A stretch of 64,000 nt of DNA, from NCBI RefSeq assembly GCF_008365405.1, contig NZ_QOKV01000005.1, forward strand, positions 124,001-188,000. Direction: 5' to 3'. Every line of letters starts with the position of its first letter. Positions within the stretch are counted from its first letter, which is position 1. A model generated the notes under the pieces. That model was given only the letters and a program-made list of their open reading frames with translations. It did no database searches and was not told where the DNA came from. This DNA comes from Azospirillum brasilense (GTDB lineage Bacteria; Pseudomonadota; Alphaproteobacteria; Azospirillales; Azospirillaceae). Positions 49,458-58,466 of this stretch are shown piece by piece. Position numbers and translations under genes: made by a program.

Positions 49458-50951
49458 ATGGCGGTCAGCGGGGATGGCATGGTGGACGGGGAGCACGACG
49501 CCCTCGGCGTCGTGTCCGTCGCCGCGCCGTCCGGTGCCGCCGTCGAGGACGCCGCCGTGCAGCGCGCACTGGCCCTGGCGCTCGAGGACGACGACCTCGC
49601 GCGGGACGCGCCTGCGCCGCCGCGCCGCCGCCCCTCCATGTTGCCGACGGCGCGAGCCAACGAACCCAGGGCCTGCATCGCGCGCCGGGTCCGGTTGGAC
49701 GTCGGCCTGGGGCTGCTGCCGCTCGGCGGCACGGCGCCCGCGCGCCTTCAAGGGGCCCGCCGCTTCTGGGACCTCGCCGCGGGCTGGGGCGTGCTGTCGG
49801 TGGCGGCCGAGGAGCGCCCAACCGTCGTGGACGAAGACGTGCTGCTGGCCATCCTGCACCTCGCCGTGACTGACCGGGACGCCTTCTCGGTCCGCGTTGT
49901 CGGTCCCGCTGACGGCCGGTGGCCGCAGCTGGCCACCCGCCTCGGACACGTCGGCCGCCCCTTGCCGCTGGCCGAAATCCGCCTGCCGCTGGCGGCCACG
50001 GGAGCCGGGCTGGCCGATGCGTGCGAGGCAGCCAGGGCTCTGCTGGCGTCCCTGCGGGCCACGGGTGTCGCGCTGCCGCGCACAGGGGCGGCGGAAGCCG
50101 TGCAGGCTTCGCTGACGCGCCTGGCGGACGTCCGCGTGAGCTTCGTCACCGACCGGCCCACAGACGGCGAGGAGCCGCATCAGGCGGCCGACGCCCACGC
50201 CGTCCGGTACGTGGACGAGGACGGCGTGGTGCACGAGACAACCGCCCGCGCGACGGCGCAGCGGCTGCTCGACGCCCGCCCCGCCGACGGCGGAACATCG
50301 CTGGCTCTGTGCTGGCGGCTGGCGCGCAGCCTCACCGACGGGCAGCCGAGCGGGGCGGCCATCATCGACCTTGATGACCGCGCCCTGCTGCCGCCGTCCG
50401 CGCGCGGCCTGCACCGCTATCTCTGCTGCGCCGTTCGGCGGCCACAGAGAATGGCGGCGGCCGCGGCCAAGGCGCAGGCGGCCGCGAAAGACCGCCGCGG
50501 GCCGCGGGTCCGCCGAGACCCGGGCCAGCCCGCCGTCATCGAGCTCGACCAGCTCGCCGCCGTCGCCCTGGGACCGCCGCCCACTGCGGTCGCTGCGGCG
50601 GCCCGCGCCCAGCGCCAGCAGGATCTCCGCAAACGCTCTCCGCAGGCGATCGCCGCCGCCCAGGCCCAGGCCGCCCGCCGCCGCGGCGACCAGCAGGCGG
50701 CCGAGGCTTTCGCACAAGCCGCTCAAGCCGCCGCTGACGCCGCCGCCGAGCTCGCCGCCCGCCGTCGGCGGGTCCTTGAGCTCGTCGACCAGATCGACGC
50801 CGTCCTCGGCCAAGCGTGGCGGATCACGCGCCCCGCATCCACGGCCGCCGTGCCGAAGGCGGTGATGCCTGGGAAGGGCGCCGCTGCCCGCAAGGCGGGG
50901 GCCCGCCAGCCGCTGCTGGCTCCCGCCGTCACCGTCAGCCGCCTCGGCTGA
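49458..50951 (+). CDS. Hypothetical protein of the mobilization region, 497 aa
   Basis: MAVSGDGMVDGEHDALGVVS starts the protein; GGAGAG lies before the ATG. The central part, RFWDLAAGWGVLSVAAEERP then TVVDEDVLLAILHLAVTDR, faintly recalls the front of plasmid replication initiators (WD...TVxDxDVLLxxxxxL), but no winged-helix motif follows clearly. The C-terminal 150 residues are a long coiled-coil-like Ala/Arg stretch (AAARRRGDQQAAEAFAQAAQ). It could be a second, divergent initiator or a relaxosome protein. Confidence in function is low. Confidence 0.5.
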   Translation: MAVSGDGMVDGEHDALGVVSVAAPSGAAVEDAAVQRALALALEDDDLARDAPAPPRRRPSMLPTARANEPRACIARRVRLDVGLGLLPLGGTAPARLQGARRFWDLAAGWGVLSVAAEERPTVVDEDVLLAILHLAVTDRDAFSVRVVGPADGRWPQLATRLGHVGRPLPLAEIRLPLAATGAGLADACEAARALLASLRATGVALPRTGAAEAVQASLTRLADVRVSFVTDRPTDGEEPHQAADAHAVRYVDEDGVVHETTARATAQRLLDARPADGGTSLALCWRLARSLTDGQPSGAAIIDLDDRALLPPSARGLHRYLCCAVRRPQRMAAAAAKAQAAAKDRRGPRVRRDPGQPAVIELDQLAAVALGPPPTAVAAAARAQRQQDLRKRSPQAIAAAQAQAARRRGDQQAAEAFAQAAQAAADAAAELAARRRRVLELVDQIDAVLGQAWRITRPASTAAVPKAVMPGKGAAARKAGARQPLLAPAVTVSRLG

Positions 50952-51984
50952 CCGAAGCCTTTCCGCAGCCAGCGGGCGACCGGGGCCGCCCCGCCGCCCC
51001 GGTCGCCCGCTCCGGGCTCCCCAGCATCCGCTTTCGCCGCGGACTTCGCCCGCCCACTGCGGCCAGCCGGTCCTTCGGCCCGCCGCCCGCGCGGGCCGCA
51101 TCCGCCGCCCATATGGCGCCCGCCGCCCGGGAGCGTGCTTCGCCGCCACGGCGCGCCCGTGGCCGCCTGAGAGACCAGGGCCGCCGCCCAGGTGGTTCTC
51201 TGGGCCGCCGAGCGCCCGTCGCCGCCGACCGCGGCCCTGACGGACGCTGTCGGCCGTCACGCCGCCGAGGCGGACGCGGCCGCCCAGGCGCTCCCAGCCG
51301 CCGAAGGACCGCCCCCGCACCGTCTCCGCCGCCGGGCTGGCCGACCTGGCCTCCGCCGTCCGCCGCGTGCGCGGCACCGTCGAGGCCGAGGGTGCGGTCA
51401 CTATGGCCGTCGTCGACGCCCTGGAGCGGATCACGGCTGGCGGAGACGTGCTTCGGCGTCTGAGTGCAGACAGTAGGTGGGTGGGGTACAAGGAATCCTA
51501 CGTCAACCAGACGCGCACCCTGATGGACCGTGACAACGCGCGCCGCCGAGCAGGGCCAGTCGCCCCGCTGGGACCTCGACGACGCCGTGGCCGTGCTGGC
51601 CAGCACGCGGGCCCGCGCCAGCGCTTGGCCGCCCGACCTCACCGAGGACCAGCCCCATGCCGCTGTCGACCGCTGGCTGGCCGACCACGGCATCACCGCC
51701 GCCGAGGACAGCACGCTGCGCCGCATTGAGCCTGCCAACAGCCAGCCCGGCATGCTGCTCGACGGCGGCATCAGAAATCTGACGCGGTGCCGCCCGCATA
51801 GCGAGGGCCGCCCGAGGGTCCGCCCGCAGAGCCGCCAGACGCTCCAGGGCCGCCTTGCCAGCCGCGTCCACCACCTTGACGAAGAGGGCTGCCAGCGCGC
51901 CGTCCGGCAGCCGCTGAGGGCGCGTCCTGCGTACTACCACAACCGGTTTAGGGTTCCCGGATCATTGGGGGGCGGCCGCCATGG
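50952..51984. pseudogene. Decayed gene fragments in GC-rich DNA
   Basis: About 1 kb with pieces of apparently related plus-strand coding sequence in different frames: ALTDAVGRHAAEADAAAQAL (near 51230), GLADLASAVRRVRGTVEAEG with TMAVVDALERITAGGDVLRR (near 51330-51450), WVGYKESYVNQTRTLMDRD (near 51480), then WDLDDAVAVLASTRARASAW and WLADHGITAAEDSTLRR in another frame (51570-51720). They read like one helical gene broken by at least two frameshifts. No family recognised. Confidence 0.35.
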
Positions 51985-52629
51985 TCACGCCTCCTGGTAG
52001 CCGTATCGGGCGTCCCTGGCGGCGCGGCGGGCGGCAGCCGCCATCGCCTGCTCGTCCTCAGACGTCTGCACCCCGAAAATGTAAACGTTGGCGTAGCGGG
52101 ACGCTGGAGCCTTGAAGTAGGCCTCGCCGACCGGACAACCGGTCACGCGATGGCCGCGCCGCTTGGCCTCGGTCGCGGTGACGAGCTGGATGCCGAACTG
52201 GTGCAGGATGGCGATGTAGTTGCTGCGCTCGCCGTCCGACCACACGAACCGATCTCCATCGAGCCCCTCGTCCAGAGTGTCCAGGATCTGCCGCCGGACG
52301 TTGAACCGGGCCGTCAGGGCGGACGGCGAGATGCTCACCGCATCACCCCCTTTGGTCTGCACGGGGACCAAGTACAAATCATCAAGCCTGCCGATCGGCT
52401 CGCCCACCTGCACCCCGCCGACGGGCTGCACACCGCGCTTCAGCGTCAGCCCCCGCTCGGCGACACCGCGCGCCGTGTGCATGCTCAGCTTCAGCATCGC
52501 CAAGGCCCTCGTGTTGACCCGCCGCTCGGCTTCGGTCCAGAAGAACGGCTCGCCCGCAAGACCCATCTCAATCGTCGTCATCAGCGCCCGCACGTGGCCG
52601 ACCAGGTTCCTGTACTCGACCAGCGTCAT
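51985..52629 (-). CDS. Hypothetical protein, 214 aa
   Basis: MTLVEYRNLVGHVRALMTTI with AGGAGGACCCC upstream, a strong ribosome site. RRQILDTLDEGLDGDRFVWS and GDAVSISPSALTARFNV look like a soluble helical protein, and the end has RARRAARDARYGYQEA-type basic sequence. No family recognised. It is transcribed toward the decayed genes. Confidence 0.6.
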   Translation of the reverse strand: MTLVEYRNLVGHVRALMTTIEMGLAGEPFFWTEAERRVNTRALAMLKLSMHTARGVAERGLTLKRGVQPVGGVQVGEPIGRLDDLYLVPVQTKGGDAVSISPSALTARFNVRRQILDTLDEGLDGDRFVWSDGERSNYIAILHQFGIQLVTATEAKRRGHRVTGCPVGEAYFKAPASRYANVYIFGVQTSEDEQAMAAAARRAARDARYGYQEA

Positions 52630-52785
52630 GGGGTCCTCCTGCGTTCCAGCGTGACGTCACGCTCCAGCTTAACCGATGTGCGTCACGGGTCGGCCGAGCG
52701 CAAGGGCGACTCCTGCATCACCGGGAAATCACGTTCCTGAAAAGCGTTTTGGAACAGGAGCTTCTTCGATGTCTGTCTTCCAAAG

Positions 52786-52836
52786 TATAATTAATGGGGG
52801 CCGAGACCCACTGGACTCCGTGATCCGATGGACTGC
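52786..52836 (+). promoter_or_regulatory. Promoter-like element, copy 1 of a tandem pair
   Basis: A perfect -10 box TATAAT (52786-52791) is followed by TAATGGGGG, and 33 bases after its start by CGTGATCCGATGGACTGC (52819-52836). The same layout recurs 207 bases downstream. No consensus -35 precedes it. It may drive a small RNA whose 5' part holds the conserved 18-mer, or be a repeated regulatory site. Confidence 0.45.
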
Positions 52837-52992
52837 TCATGTCCCTGAGGCATTGCCGACAGCCTGCCGATGACACCGGCCCCCGCACGACACCGAAGCC
52901 CTTTAAGCGGTGCCGCACTCTGCACCAGCGTCGAATCTCATCCTGGATTAGCGTGGAAAATCCAAGGCTTACGCGATGCATCCTCGACAAGG

Positions 52993-53042
52993 TATAATAT
53001 AAGGGGGACCGGGGTTCCGGACGACGTGATCCGATGGACTGC
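52993..53042 (+). promoter_or_regulatory. Promoter-like element, copy 2 of a tandem pair
   Basis: TATAAT (52993-52998), then TAAGGGGG, and 32 bases after its start the identical 18-mer CGTGATCCGATGGACTGC (53025-53042). The sequence between the -10 box and the 18-mer differs from copy 1 except for the G-run, so selection seems to hold both parts. A short hairpin (CCCCTTGGGG) follows. Confidence 0.45.
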
Positions 53043-53849
53043 ATGTGCCCCTTGGGGATTTATGTCACTCCCCTGGATTGGCCGTTTCCCCCGTTGAGGA
53101 CGGACCACCGTGGTGCCTCCGCCCTCACGCCGAAGACGACCGTGTCCGCCGTGCCGCTCGCATGCCCTTTGAGCGCGAATACGCGGCCGCTGAGCACGGG
53201 TCTGTCCCTGAATGATGTCGGGGCCGTCTTGGAGAGGAATCCCGCTCCTGGATGGCTCCAGCGCCCTCTGCACGGGGTTCTGTTCGCCGAAGGTGGCTCA
53301 CCGCCTCGGCGCGGAACGCGCCGGTCCCGAAGCGCACGGCCCCACCGACCGAAGCGCCGCTTCGCCCTTGCCGTCGACAAGCACCTGGTCCCGGATGAAT
53401 CCATCCCTGAAAGTGGGCCGTGTGCCGAGCGCCATGTGGACGGCCGACCATGCGCACCGATGGTCGCGGGACGCGACCCTGCGGCTGGAGGACGGAACTC
53501 CCGCGATGGGGCAGGTACACCCATTGGAGGCCGTGAAGCGGCGCGCTCCGCGTGGGGGGCTTCGCCCGGTCCGAGACGGGCGCGCGTCGCGCGCTGCTGT
53601 GACCATGCCGCGGGTAACCGGTGCTCTGAGGGTAACGGCCGCGCGACGAGAACAGAATCCCGCCGTCTGAGGGCTGTTGGTGGAGAGCCAGCCTTGTCCA
53701 GTCGGCTTTCCACCGGTCGGCTGCGGGGTGGGTAGGATGAGAACGCGGGCGGATCCGATGGTTGGTAGTCACCGGACAGCACCCGGTCGCCGCGACGGCG
53801 CCCGTGCACCGACGGCCGCCCCGACGACGGCGACGACCGCGGCAACGCG
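53043..53849. other. Region without a gene I can support
   Basis: Frames are open on both strands (Arg/Pro-rich), but none shows a domain, a good ribosome site or consistent codon use. A plus-strand frame around 53430-53670 (MWTADHAHRWSRDATLRLE and on) is the least bad. It probably contains the remains of an older gene. Confidence 0.25.
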
Positions 53850-53867
53850 CTTTTCGTCGGCCTCGCG

Positions 53868-54370
53868 GAAGGCGGCGCGGCAGCCATCCCGTCCACCTCG
53901 TGCTCGAGCGTCTCGTCCCGGAGACCGCGGATGCTCCGGCCGCGGCGGGTCCGGTCGGCGGCGCCGTCGGCGTTGGTGTCGGGGTTAAGCTCGGGCACGG
54001 TGCGGACCAGCGCCAGGACCCACCGCCAGTCGTCCGGCGCCACCGCAGCTCCTGTCTCCGCCACGGGAAAGGTCGCGGTGGAGCCGCGCCACAGGACCAT
54101 GCCGACGTCGGCGAACGCCTGCTCGACGCTGGGGGTCGGTGTCGGCGCGCACGAAGTGCGGGTCCTTCAGCTCGTCAGCACCGTTCAGGATGGCGTCCAG
54201 GCCAGGACGTAGGACGCTGCCCCAGGACCGCCTCCGGCGCCGAAGGCAGCGCGCGGTGGCACCCTGGTGAGGGCGCCCAGCGCACGCTCAGGTCCGTGCG
54301 CAACCGACATGCCAAGCGCCTCCAAGATCTCGCAAGCTGGAGGGCTACGAAGCGTAAACGGTTGCACCAC
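53868..54370 (-). pseudogene. Frameshifted gene of unknown family
   Basis: Minus-strand reading gives MVQPFTLRSPPACEILEALG and ALTRVPPRAAFGAGGGPGAA (54370-54190), then in another frame LDAILNGADELKDPHFVRAD (near 54195-54130), then VEQAFADVGMVLWRGSTATF with VAPDDWRWVLALVRTVPELN (54120-54010). Good codon use in each piece but at least two frame changes. The NGADELKDPHF / FADVGMVLWRG / WRWVLALVR parts look like one protein. No family recognised. Confidence 0.4.
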
Positions 54371-54395
54371 AGGCCACCCCTGGAGCCTGCGCCGT

Positions 54396-55823
54396 TCATC
54401 GGCTCAGACCGCGGCTTCTGGGCGGCATAGTGGCCCGTTCCAGTGCCGCCAGCAGGTGGGTCAGCGGGTGCAGGCGAGCGTCCTCTGCCGCCAGCGGCTT
54501 GATGAGATCAAGGATCTCTTTGGCGTCGGCGGCGGGCAGGTCACGCGCGAGTTCGGTGCCCCGCCCCTTGAGGGCTTCGCCCAGCCCCTCGGCAGCACCG
54601 CGGCGCGCGGCGGCCGCGGCCTCGCCGCCCAGGCGGTCGGTCTCGCGCAGGCGCGCCATCAGGATGGCGCTGGTGTCGACCAGCCCGTGCAGGCCGTCCT
54701 CGCTGACCAAGCCGCACCGCAAGGATTGGATGGCCTCAGCGACCCGCTGGAGCCCGTGCTCGACCTCGGGCGGAAGCAGGCGTGGCCGCGTCGGCGGCAG
54801 GGTCGCGAGCGCTTGGCGCAGCACCGGTGCCGCCGCTTGGTCGATGGCCAGCGGCAGGCGTGTCGGGCGGCCCCGCGTGGCCATGAACAGGCGCAGGGCG
54901 CTTGTCGCGCGCTGGGCAGGGCCCGGTGGGCCGTCGGCGCGGCGGTGCCACAGGATCGCCGCAGCGCGCTCCGCCACGGCGATGAGGTGCGGCTCGTTCT
55001 GCACGATGCGCAGCGCTTCGGCGATTTCGCCAGCGGCTGCGGGCACGGCGCCTCTGCCCGCGGCCACGGCGCGCTCGACCTGCACGCAGGCCAGCCACAG
55101 CGTCTCGGCCGCGTCCTGCCCGACCGCGTGCGCCAGCTGCTCGGCGACGTCGACGGTTACCCGGAGTTCGACCGCCGCCGCGTGCGCGCGCGCACCAACC
55201 GCGAACCCTTCCGACTCTTTCCGCCAAGCGCCCCGGTCCACCGCGGCCGCCACGGCATCGGCCTCGTCGAGCCGCGCCAGCGTGTCCGCCGCTCCAGATG
55301 GCGAACGCAAGGCCTGCGCCGCCTGGCGCAGGGCCTGGGCGCCCGACGCGGCGATGTTGGCGGCGCGCGCGGCGGCCGCGTCGAAGATGTCCCGGGCCAG
55401 GACGCCGTCGCTGCGCCACGAGCTCAGCACGGCACTGGCCAGCGCCTCGGTTTCCAGCTCGGCGCGCGCCGCCGCCGCCTTGGACGTGCGGTCGGCCACG
55501 GCGGTGTCGATGCCCAGGCGTTGGAGGATGGCGTCACGGAACGAGCGCGGCAGCAGGCCGTCCGCGATGCGGCCCGCCGCCTGGACGATGGCGCACCGGG
55601 CGGCGCTGAGGTCAACCGCGCATCCGACCGTCAGCGTCGAGGCTGCCCAGGGTCGGCGCGGGTCGGTGGACTCCCAACGCGGCAGCGCGGCTCCGGGGAC
55701 AAGGCGCAGCGGAATGGCGATCGCGTCCAGAAAACGGTGGGCGGGTGCCAGCGACGGATCGCCGAACACCAGCTTGAAACGTTCCCGCGCCTCACCGTCC
55801 CTTGCTCCCAGACCAATGCTCAT
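54396..55823 (-). CDS. Large helical hypothetical protein, 475 aa
   Basis: The start at MSIGLGARDGEARERFKLVF is supported by the domain-like sequence that begins there; longer starts exist to 55922. It is almost wholly helical and Ala/Arg-rich (AAAARAANIAASGAQALRQA; LAHAVGQDAAETLWLACVQV), with a C-terminus that ends DLIKPLAAEDARLHPLTHLL. No catalytic motif, no membrane span. It is divergent from the XRE regulator at 56037, which may control it. Possibly a structural or plasmid-maintenance protein; family unknown. Confidence 0.55.
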   Translation of the reverse strand: MSIGLGARDGEARERFKLVFGDPSLAPAHRFLDAIAIPLRLVPGAALPRWESTDPRRPWAASTLTVGCAVDLSAARCAIVQAAGRIADGLLPRSFRDAILQRLGIDTAVADRTSKAAAARAELETEALASAVLSSWRSDGVLARDIFDAAAARAANIAASGAQALRQAAQALRSPSGAADTLARLDEADAVAAAVDRGAWRKESEGFAVGARAHAAAVELRVTVDVAEQLAHAVGQDAAETLWLACVQVERAVAAGRGAVPAAAGEIAEALRIVQNEPHLIAVAERAAAILWHRRADGPPGPAQRATSALRLFMATRGRPTRLPLAIDQAAAPVLRQALATLPPTRPRLLPPEVEHGLQRVAEAIQSLRCGLVSEDGLHGLVDTSAILMARLRETDRLGGEAAAAARRGAAEGLGEALKGRGTELARDLPAADAKEILDLIKPLAAEDARLHPLTHLLAALERATMPPRSRGLSR

Positions 55824-56036
55824 TCCGTCGGCCTCGCCCCGCTTGTTTTCCACCCCCAGAAGAATCGTAGCCCCCGCGCTTGCTGGCTGCAACGCATACG
55901 GTCGAAGGCTTTGATGTCCCATCCCCGCTTGGCGGTTCAGGAAGTCGCTGCAAGGAATTCTGCTGCATTGAAGGATTTGTTGCGCGAACTTATCCTCGAC
56001 AAGGAGAACGGATCCATCGGCCGACGGGAGCGACCC

Positions 56037-56597
56037 ATGACCGACGACACCACGCGCGCCGCCGCGGACGCCCCGAAGAAGCGCTCGCGCCCGCAGAGCC
56101 GCCTCGAGAAAGCCAGGGCCGAGGCCCGCCAGAACGCCCCTGCGGCTCCGGTCATGAAGTATCCGGTGCAGTACCTGCGCATTGCGTTCGGCCGCAAGCT
56201 CAAGGCGCTCCTGGAGGAGCGCGGTTGGAAGCAGGCCGACCTCGCGAAAGCGTCCGGGCTGCGCCGTGACAGCGTGCACAACTACGTCAACGGCAAGAAC
56301 GTCGCGGGCGACGACCATTTGAAGAAGATCGCCGACGCCTTCGGCGTGACGACGGACGAGCTCCTGCCAAACCAGGCGATGGTCGAAAGCCGTGGCGCCA
56401 AGCAATCCGACCCACGCCAGTTCGAGACTTCGTTCCTGAAGGACGGCAGGCTGTTCCTGCGCTTCGCTCAGCCCGTCACCATGGTGCAGGCGGCCCGCAT
56501 CCTGGAGGCGCTTGTCGGCGACCAAGCCGAGGCAACCATGTCCGAAATCGCCGCTGAGCGGGACAGACAGCGCTCGGTTCTGGCCGACAACGGTTAG
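56037..56597 (+). CDS. XRE-family transcriptional regulator
   Basis: 186 residues. A basic N-terminus (KKRSRPQSRLEKARAEARQN) is followed by a textbook HTH: LRIAFGRKLKALLEERGWKQ, ADLAKASGLRRDSVHNYVNG, then LKKIADAFGVTTDELLP (residues 44-112). The remaining 70 residues form a possible dimer or effector domain (RLFLRFAQPVTMVQAARILE). GGGAG lies before the ATG. It is divergent from the 475-residue gene and may regulate it and the small membrane protein that follows. Confidence 0.78.
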   Translation: MTDDTTRAAADAPKKRSRPQSRLEKARAEARQNAPAAPVMKYPVQYLRIAFGRKLKALLEERGWKQADLAKASGLRRDSVHNYVNGKNVAGDDHLKKIADAFGVTTDELLPNQAMVESRGAKQSDPRQFETSFLKDGRLFLRFAQPVTMVQAARILEALVGDQAEATMSEIAAERDRQRSVLADNG

Positions 56598-56727
56598 AAC
56601 ACCGCTCAAGGCGAATACTCGGGCGGTTGACAAACAGGACGCATAAGTAAATTGCGCCACTTCCCGTTACACTTTGTTGTGCGGGGCCGCCGTACCCTGG
56701 GACATCCGTCAGTTCCAGGAGGGCGCG

Positions 56728-57000
56728 GTGTCTACGCTGCTGTGGGTTTTGTCGGTTCTGAGCGCCGCGGTCAGCGCCCGGTTGGCCGTAAGCGAGGCGA
56801 AGGCTGGCCGTTATCGGCAGCGGGCGTCGAGGACGCCAATTTCCGCCTATCCGAGCAAGGCGGACACTGCGGGGCAGAAGGCCCTGGCCCGCCGCCACGG
56901 CTCCCCCGTGCCCAGCACGTACGGCTCGGGCGGGGCGGTGCGGAACTGGCTCGCGCTCGCCGCGATCCTCGCGTGCGTCGGGGCTACCGTTTCCTTGTGA
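56728..57000 (+). CDS. Small membrane protein, 90 aa
   Basis: A GTG start (STLLWVLSVLSAAVSARLAV follows) has AGGAGGG upstream. Two hydrophobic segments (LLWVLSVLSAAVSA near the N-terminus; VRNWLALAAILACVGATVSL at the end) flank a basic linker (RYRQRASRTPISAYPSKADT). Probably an inner-membrane protein with both ends in one compartment. It lies between the XRE gene and the tandem HTH gene. No family recognised. Confidence 0.55.
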   Translation: MSTLLWVLSVLSAAVSARLAVSEAKAGRYRQRASRTPISAYPSKADTAGQKALARRHGSPVPSTYGSGGAVRNWLALAAILACVGATVSL

Positions 57001-57049
57001 GAGCGACGGCCGCGCTGTCCACCGTGCGGCCACACGGGGGAGATCTGCA

Positions 57050-57730
57050 ATGCTGCTCAACGACACAAGGGAACGCGCGGTCCTGGCGTTGTTCGCCGAC
57101 GGCCTGACTCTGCCGGACGTCGCCCGCCAGTTGGACGTCGACCACAAGGATCTGCGTGGTGCCCTGCTCGCCCGCGGCCATTCAGTCGCCCTGTGGGCCC
57201 CTGGAACCAACGGCCCCGACGCGGTCTTGGTCGCCCACGCCGAGGCGCTCTTCGACCGCGGCGACGTCGTGTGGAGCGAGGCCTCGCTGCACCTGGGCGT
57301 GGGCCGCCCCCGCCTGGCCGCGGCTCTGGAACGCGCGGGCAGAAGCGATCTGCTCGAAGCGTGGCGACGCCGTCGGCGCGGCACGCCGCCGTACGACGTG
57401 CAAGCCGCCTCCCTGCGCCTCGCAGCCGGTGAGCGCCGCGAAGACGTCGCCGCCGACTTCGGCGTCTCGGTCCGGGTTCTGACCTACCACGTCGCGCAGG
57501 CGGGCTATGACCTCGCGCGCCTGCGTTCTCGCGGCTACACGCCCAAGACCGAGCTCATCAGCAAGGCTGAAGCGGGTTGGTCGTTCGAGGCCATCGCCGA
57601 TCACTACGGCATCCGCGCGACGCGCGTTCGTCAGGCGTTGCGTGAGATGGGCCTGCTCAGGCATTGTCCGTCCCACCGGTCGGCGGGCGCCGACGACCGT
57701 TGTCGGAGTCTCCAGTCAGCTGCCGCTTGA
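57050..57730 (+). CDS. Protein made of four tandem helix-turn-helix units
   Basis: 226 residues. Four units can be aligned: LFADGLTLPDVARQLDVDHK, ASLHLGVGRPRLAAALERAG, LAAGERREDVAADFGVSVRV and KAEAGWSFEAIADHYGIRAT. Each is an A/G-x-G/S-W/L-x-x-x-x-V/I-A-x-x-x-G-V/I-x-x-x-x-x-x-x-A/L-x-x-x-G pattern, i.e. an HTH of the homeodomain-like or transposase type. A chain of four different HTHs with little else suggests it reads a long or repeated DNA site. No partner gene is coupled to it. Confidence 0.65.
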   Translation: MLLNDTRERAVLALFADGLTLPDVARQLDVDHKDLRGALLARGHSVALWAPGTNGPDAVLVAHAEALFDRGDVVWSEASLHLGVGRPRLAAALERAGRSDLLEAWRRRRRGTPPYDVQAASLRLAAGERREDVAADFGVSVRVLTYHVAQAGYDLARLRSRGYTPKTELISKAEAGWSFEAIADHYGIRATRVRQALREMGLLRHCPSHRSAGADDRCRSLQSAAA

Positions 57731-57803
57731 GCACCCCCATCGGGTCGGCACCGTCCTCGACGCGGCCAACACCCACGGCAGTGGACAGCGCGGGCACCCG
57801 GAC

Positions 57804-57829
57804 GCCGCCTTGGCATGCCGCCTTGGCAT
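57804..57829. repeat. 13-bp tandem repeat, two copies
   Basis: GCCGCCTTGGCAT occurs twice head to tail (57804-57816 and 57817-57829), followed by a partial third copy. A slippage product in intergenic DNA. The whole gap 57731-58002 has no gene I can support; a weak leftward TTG frame (FEDITIRLTAHANRP) is the best candidate. Confidence 0.5.
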
Positions 57830-58002
57830 GCCGCCATGGTCTGGCGCCAACCCAAAACGCGCGCGTCGACATCGGCTGCGGCGGCGCCGCACTCCCCGTC
57901 GGCGCGGCGGATCCGGCACGCGGCCTGTTCGCGTGCGCGGTCAGCCTGATGGTGATGTCCTCGAACAAGACGTCGCCTCGTCAAGTTCGAACCGCTGTCC
58001 TC

Positions 58003-58305
58003 TCACCGCCGTCCGCGGCGTGAGCGTCGAGACAGTTGAATGCTGGACGGTGCCATCGGGAACAGCATCGCCCCCGGGCTGGCCCCGCGCGTTTCCGGAG
58101 CGGCCGGTTTCGGCAACCGGCGCTTGTCGGCGACGAGGTCCTCAGGGGCGATGTCAAAGTCATCCGGATAAGCGCGCATAAGAGCATTGGCAATCATGGC
58201 CATGATCGTCATGCGATTTTTGTGGGTGAATTCTCGAATCTGCTCGTACAGATACATTGGGCAATCGCAACGGAGATGGCCGACCTCTTCTCTGTCCTTC
58301 ATCAT
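58003..58305 (-). CDS. Small RHH-like regulator, 100 aa
   Basis: MMKDREEVGHLRCDCPMYLY, then EQIREFTHKNRMTIMAMIAN and ALMRAYPDDFDIAPEDLV. The strand-helix-helix arrangement (CPMYLYEQIREF...MTIMAMIANALM) is that of a ribbon-helix-helix repressor, and the tail is Lys/Pro/Arg-rich. A near-perfect palindromic operator (58328-58351) lies 23 bases upstream of the start, and a TTGACT -35-like box before it, so it is probably autoregulated. Confidence 0.6.
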   Translation of the reverse strand: MMKDREEVGHLRCDCPMYLYEQIREFTHKNRMTIMAMIANALMRAYPDDFDIAPEDLVADKRRLPKPAAPETRGASPGAMLFPMAPSSIQLSRRSRRGRR

Positions 58306-58327
58306 TCCGCATTTCCTATGCTCAAAG

Positions 58328-58351
58328 ATCAACATCGGACGTGATGTTGAT
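58328..58351. promoter_or_regulatory. Palindromic operator of the small RHH-like gene
   Basis: ATCAACATC (58328-58336), spacer GGACGT, GATGTTGAT (58343-58351): perfect 9-bp arms, 23 bases upstream of the leftward start at 58305 and close to a TTGACT box (minus strand) about 17 bp from it. A second word, CGATCTATGATCG near 58385, could be an outer site. Confidence 0.6.
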
Positions 58352-58466
58352 GCGATCATAGGTTGGAGTCAACATGTTTTGTGCGATCTATGATCGTGCT
58401 TGACCCCATCGCCGCGGCGGCCCAAGACCATGTGGAACGACACTGTCGACGGGCGCAGCGGGTTCC

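Noticed and set aside
49458..50951. Second plasmid replication initiator
   Set aside because: Only a faint pattern (FWDL...TVVDEDVLL) suggests it, with no winged-helix motif and no iterons nearby. Kept as a hypothetical protein.
54267..56597. A 776-codon plus-strand frame antisense to the 475-residue gene
   Set aside because: The antisense part lacks protein-like composition, and its real coding end is the XRE gene that starts at 56037 in the same frame.
57657..57968. Leftward TTG-started frame of 103 codons (FEDITIRLTAHANRP)
   Set aside because: Rare start codon, weak ribosome site, overlap with the end of the tandem HTH gene, and low-complexity second half.
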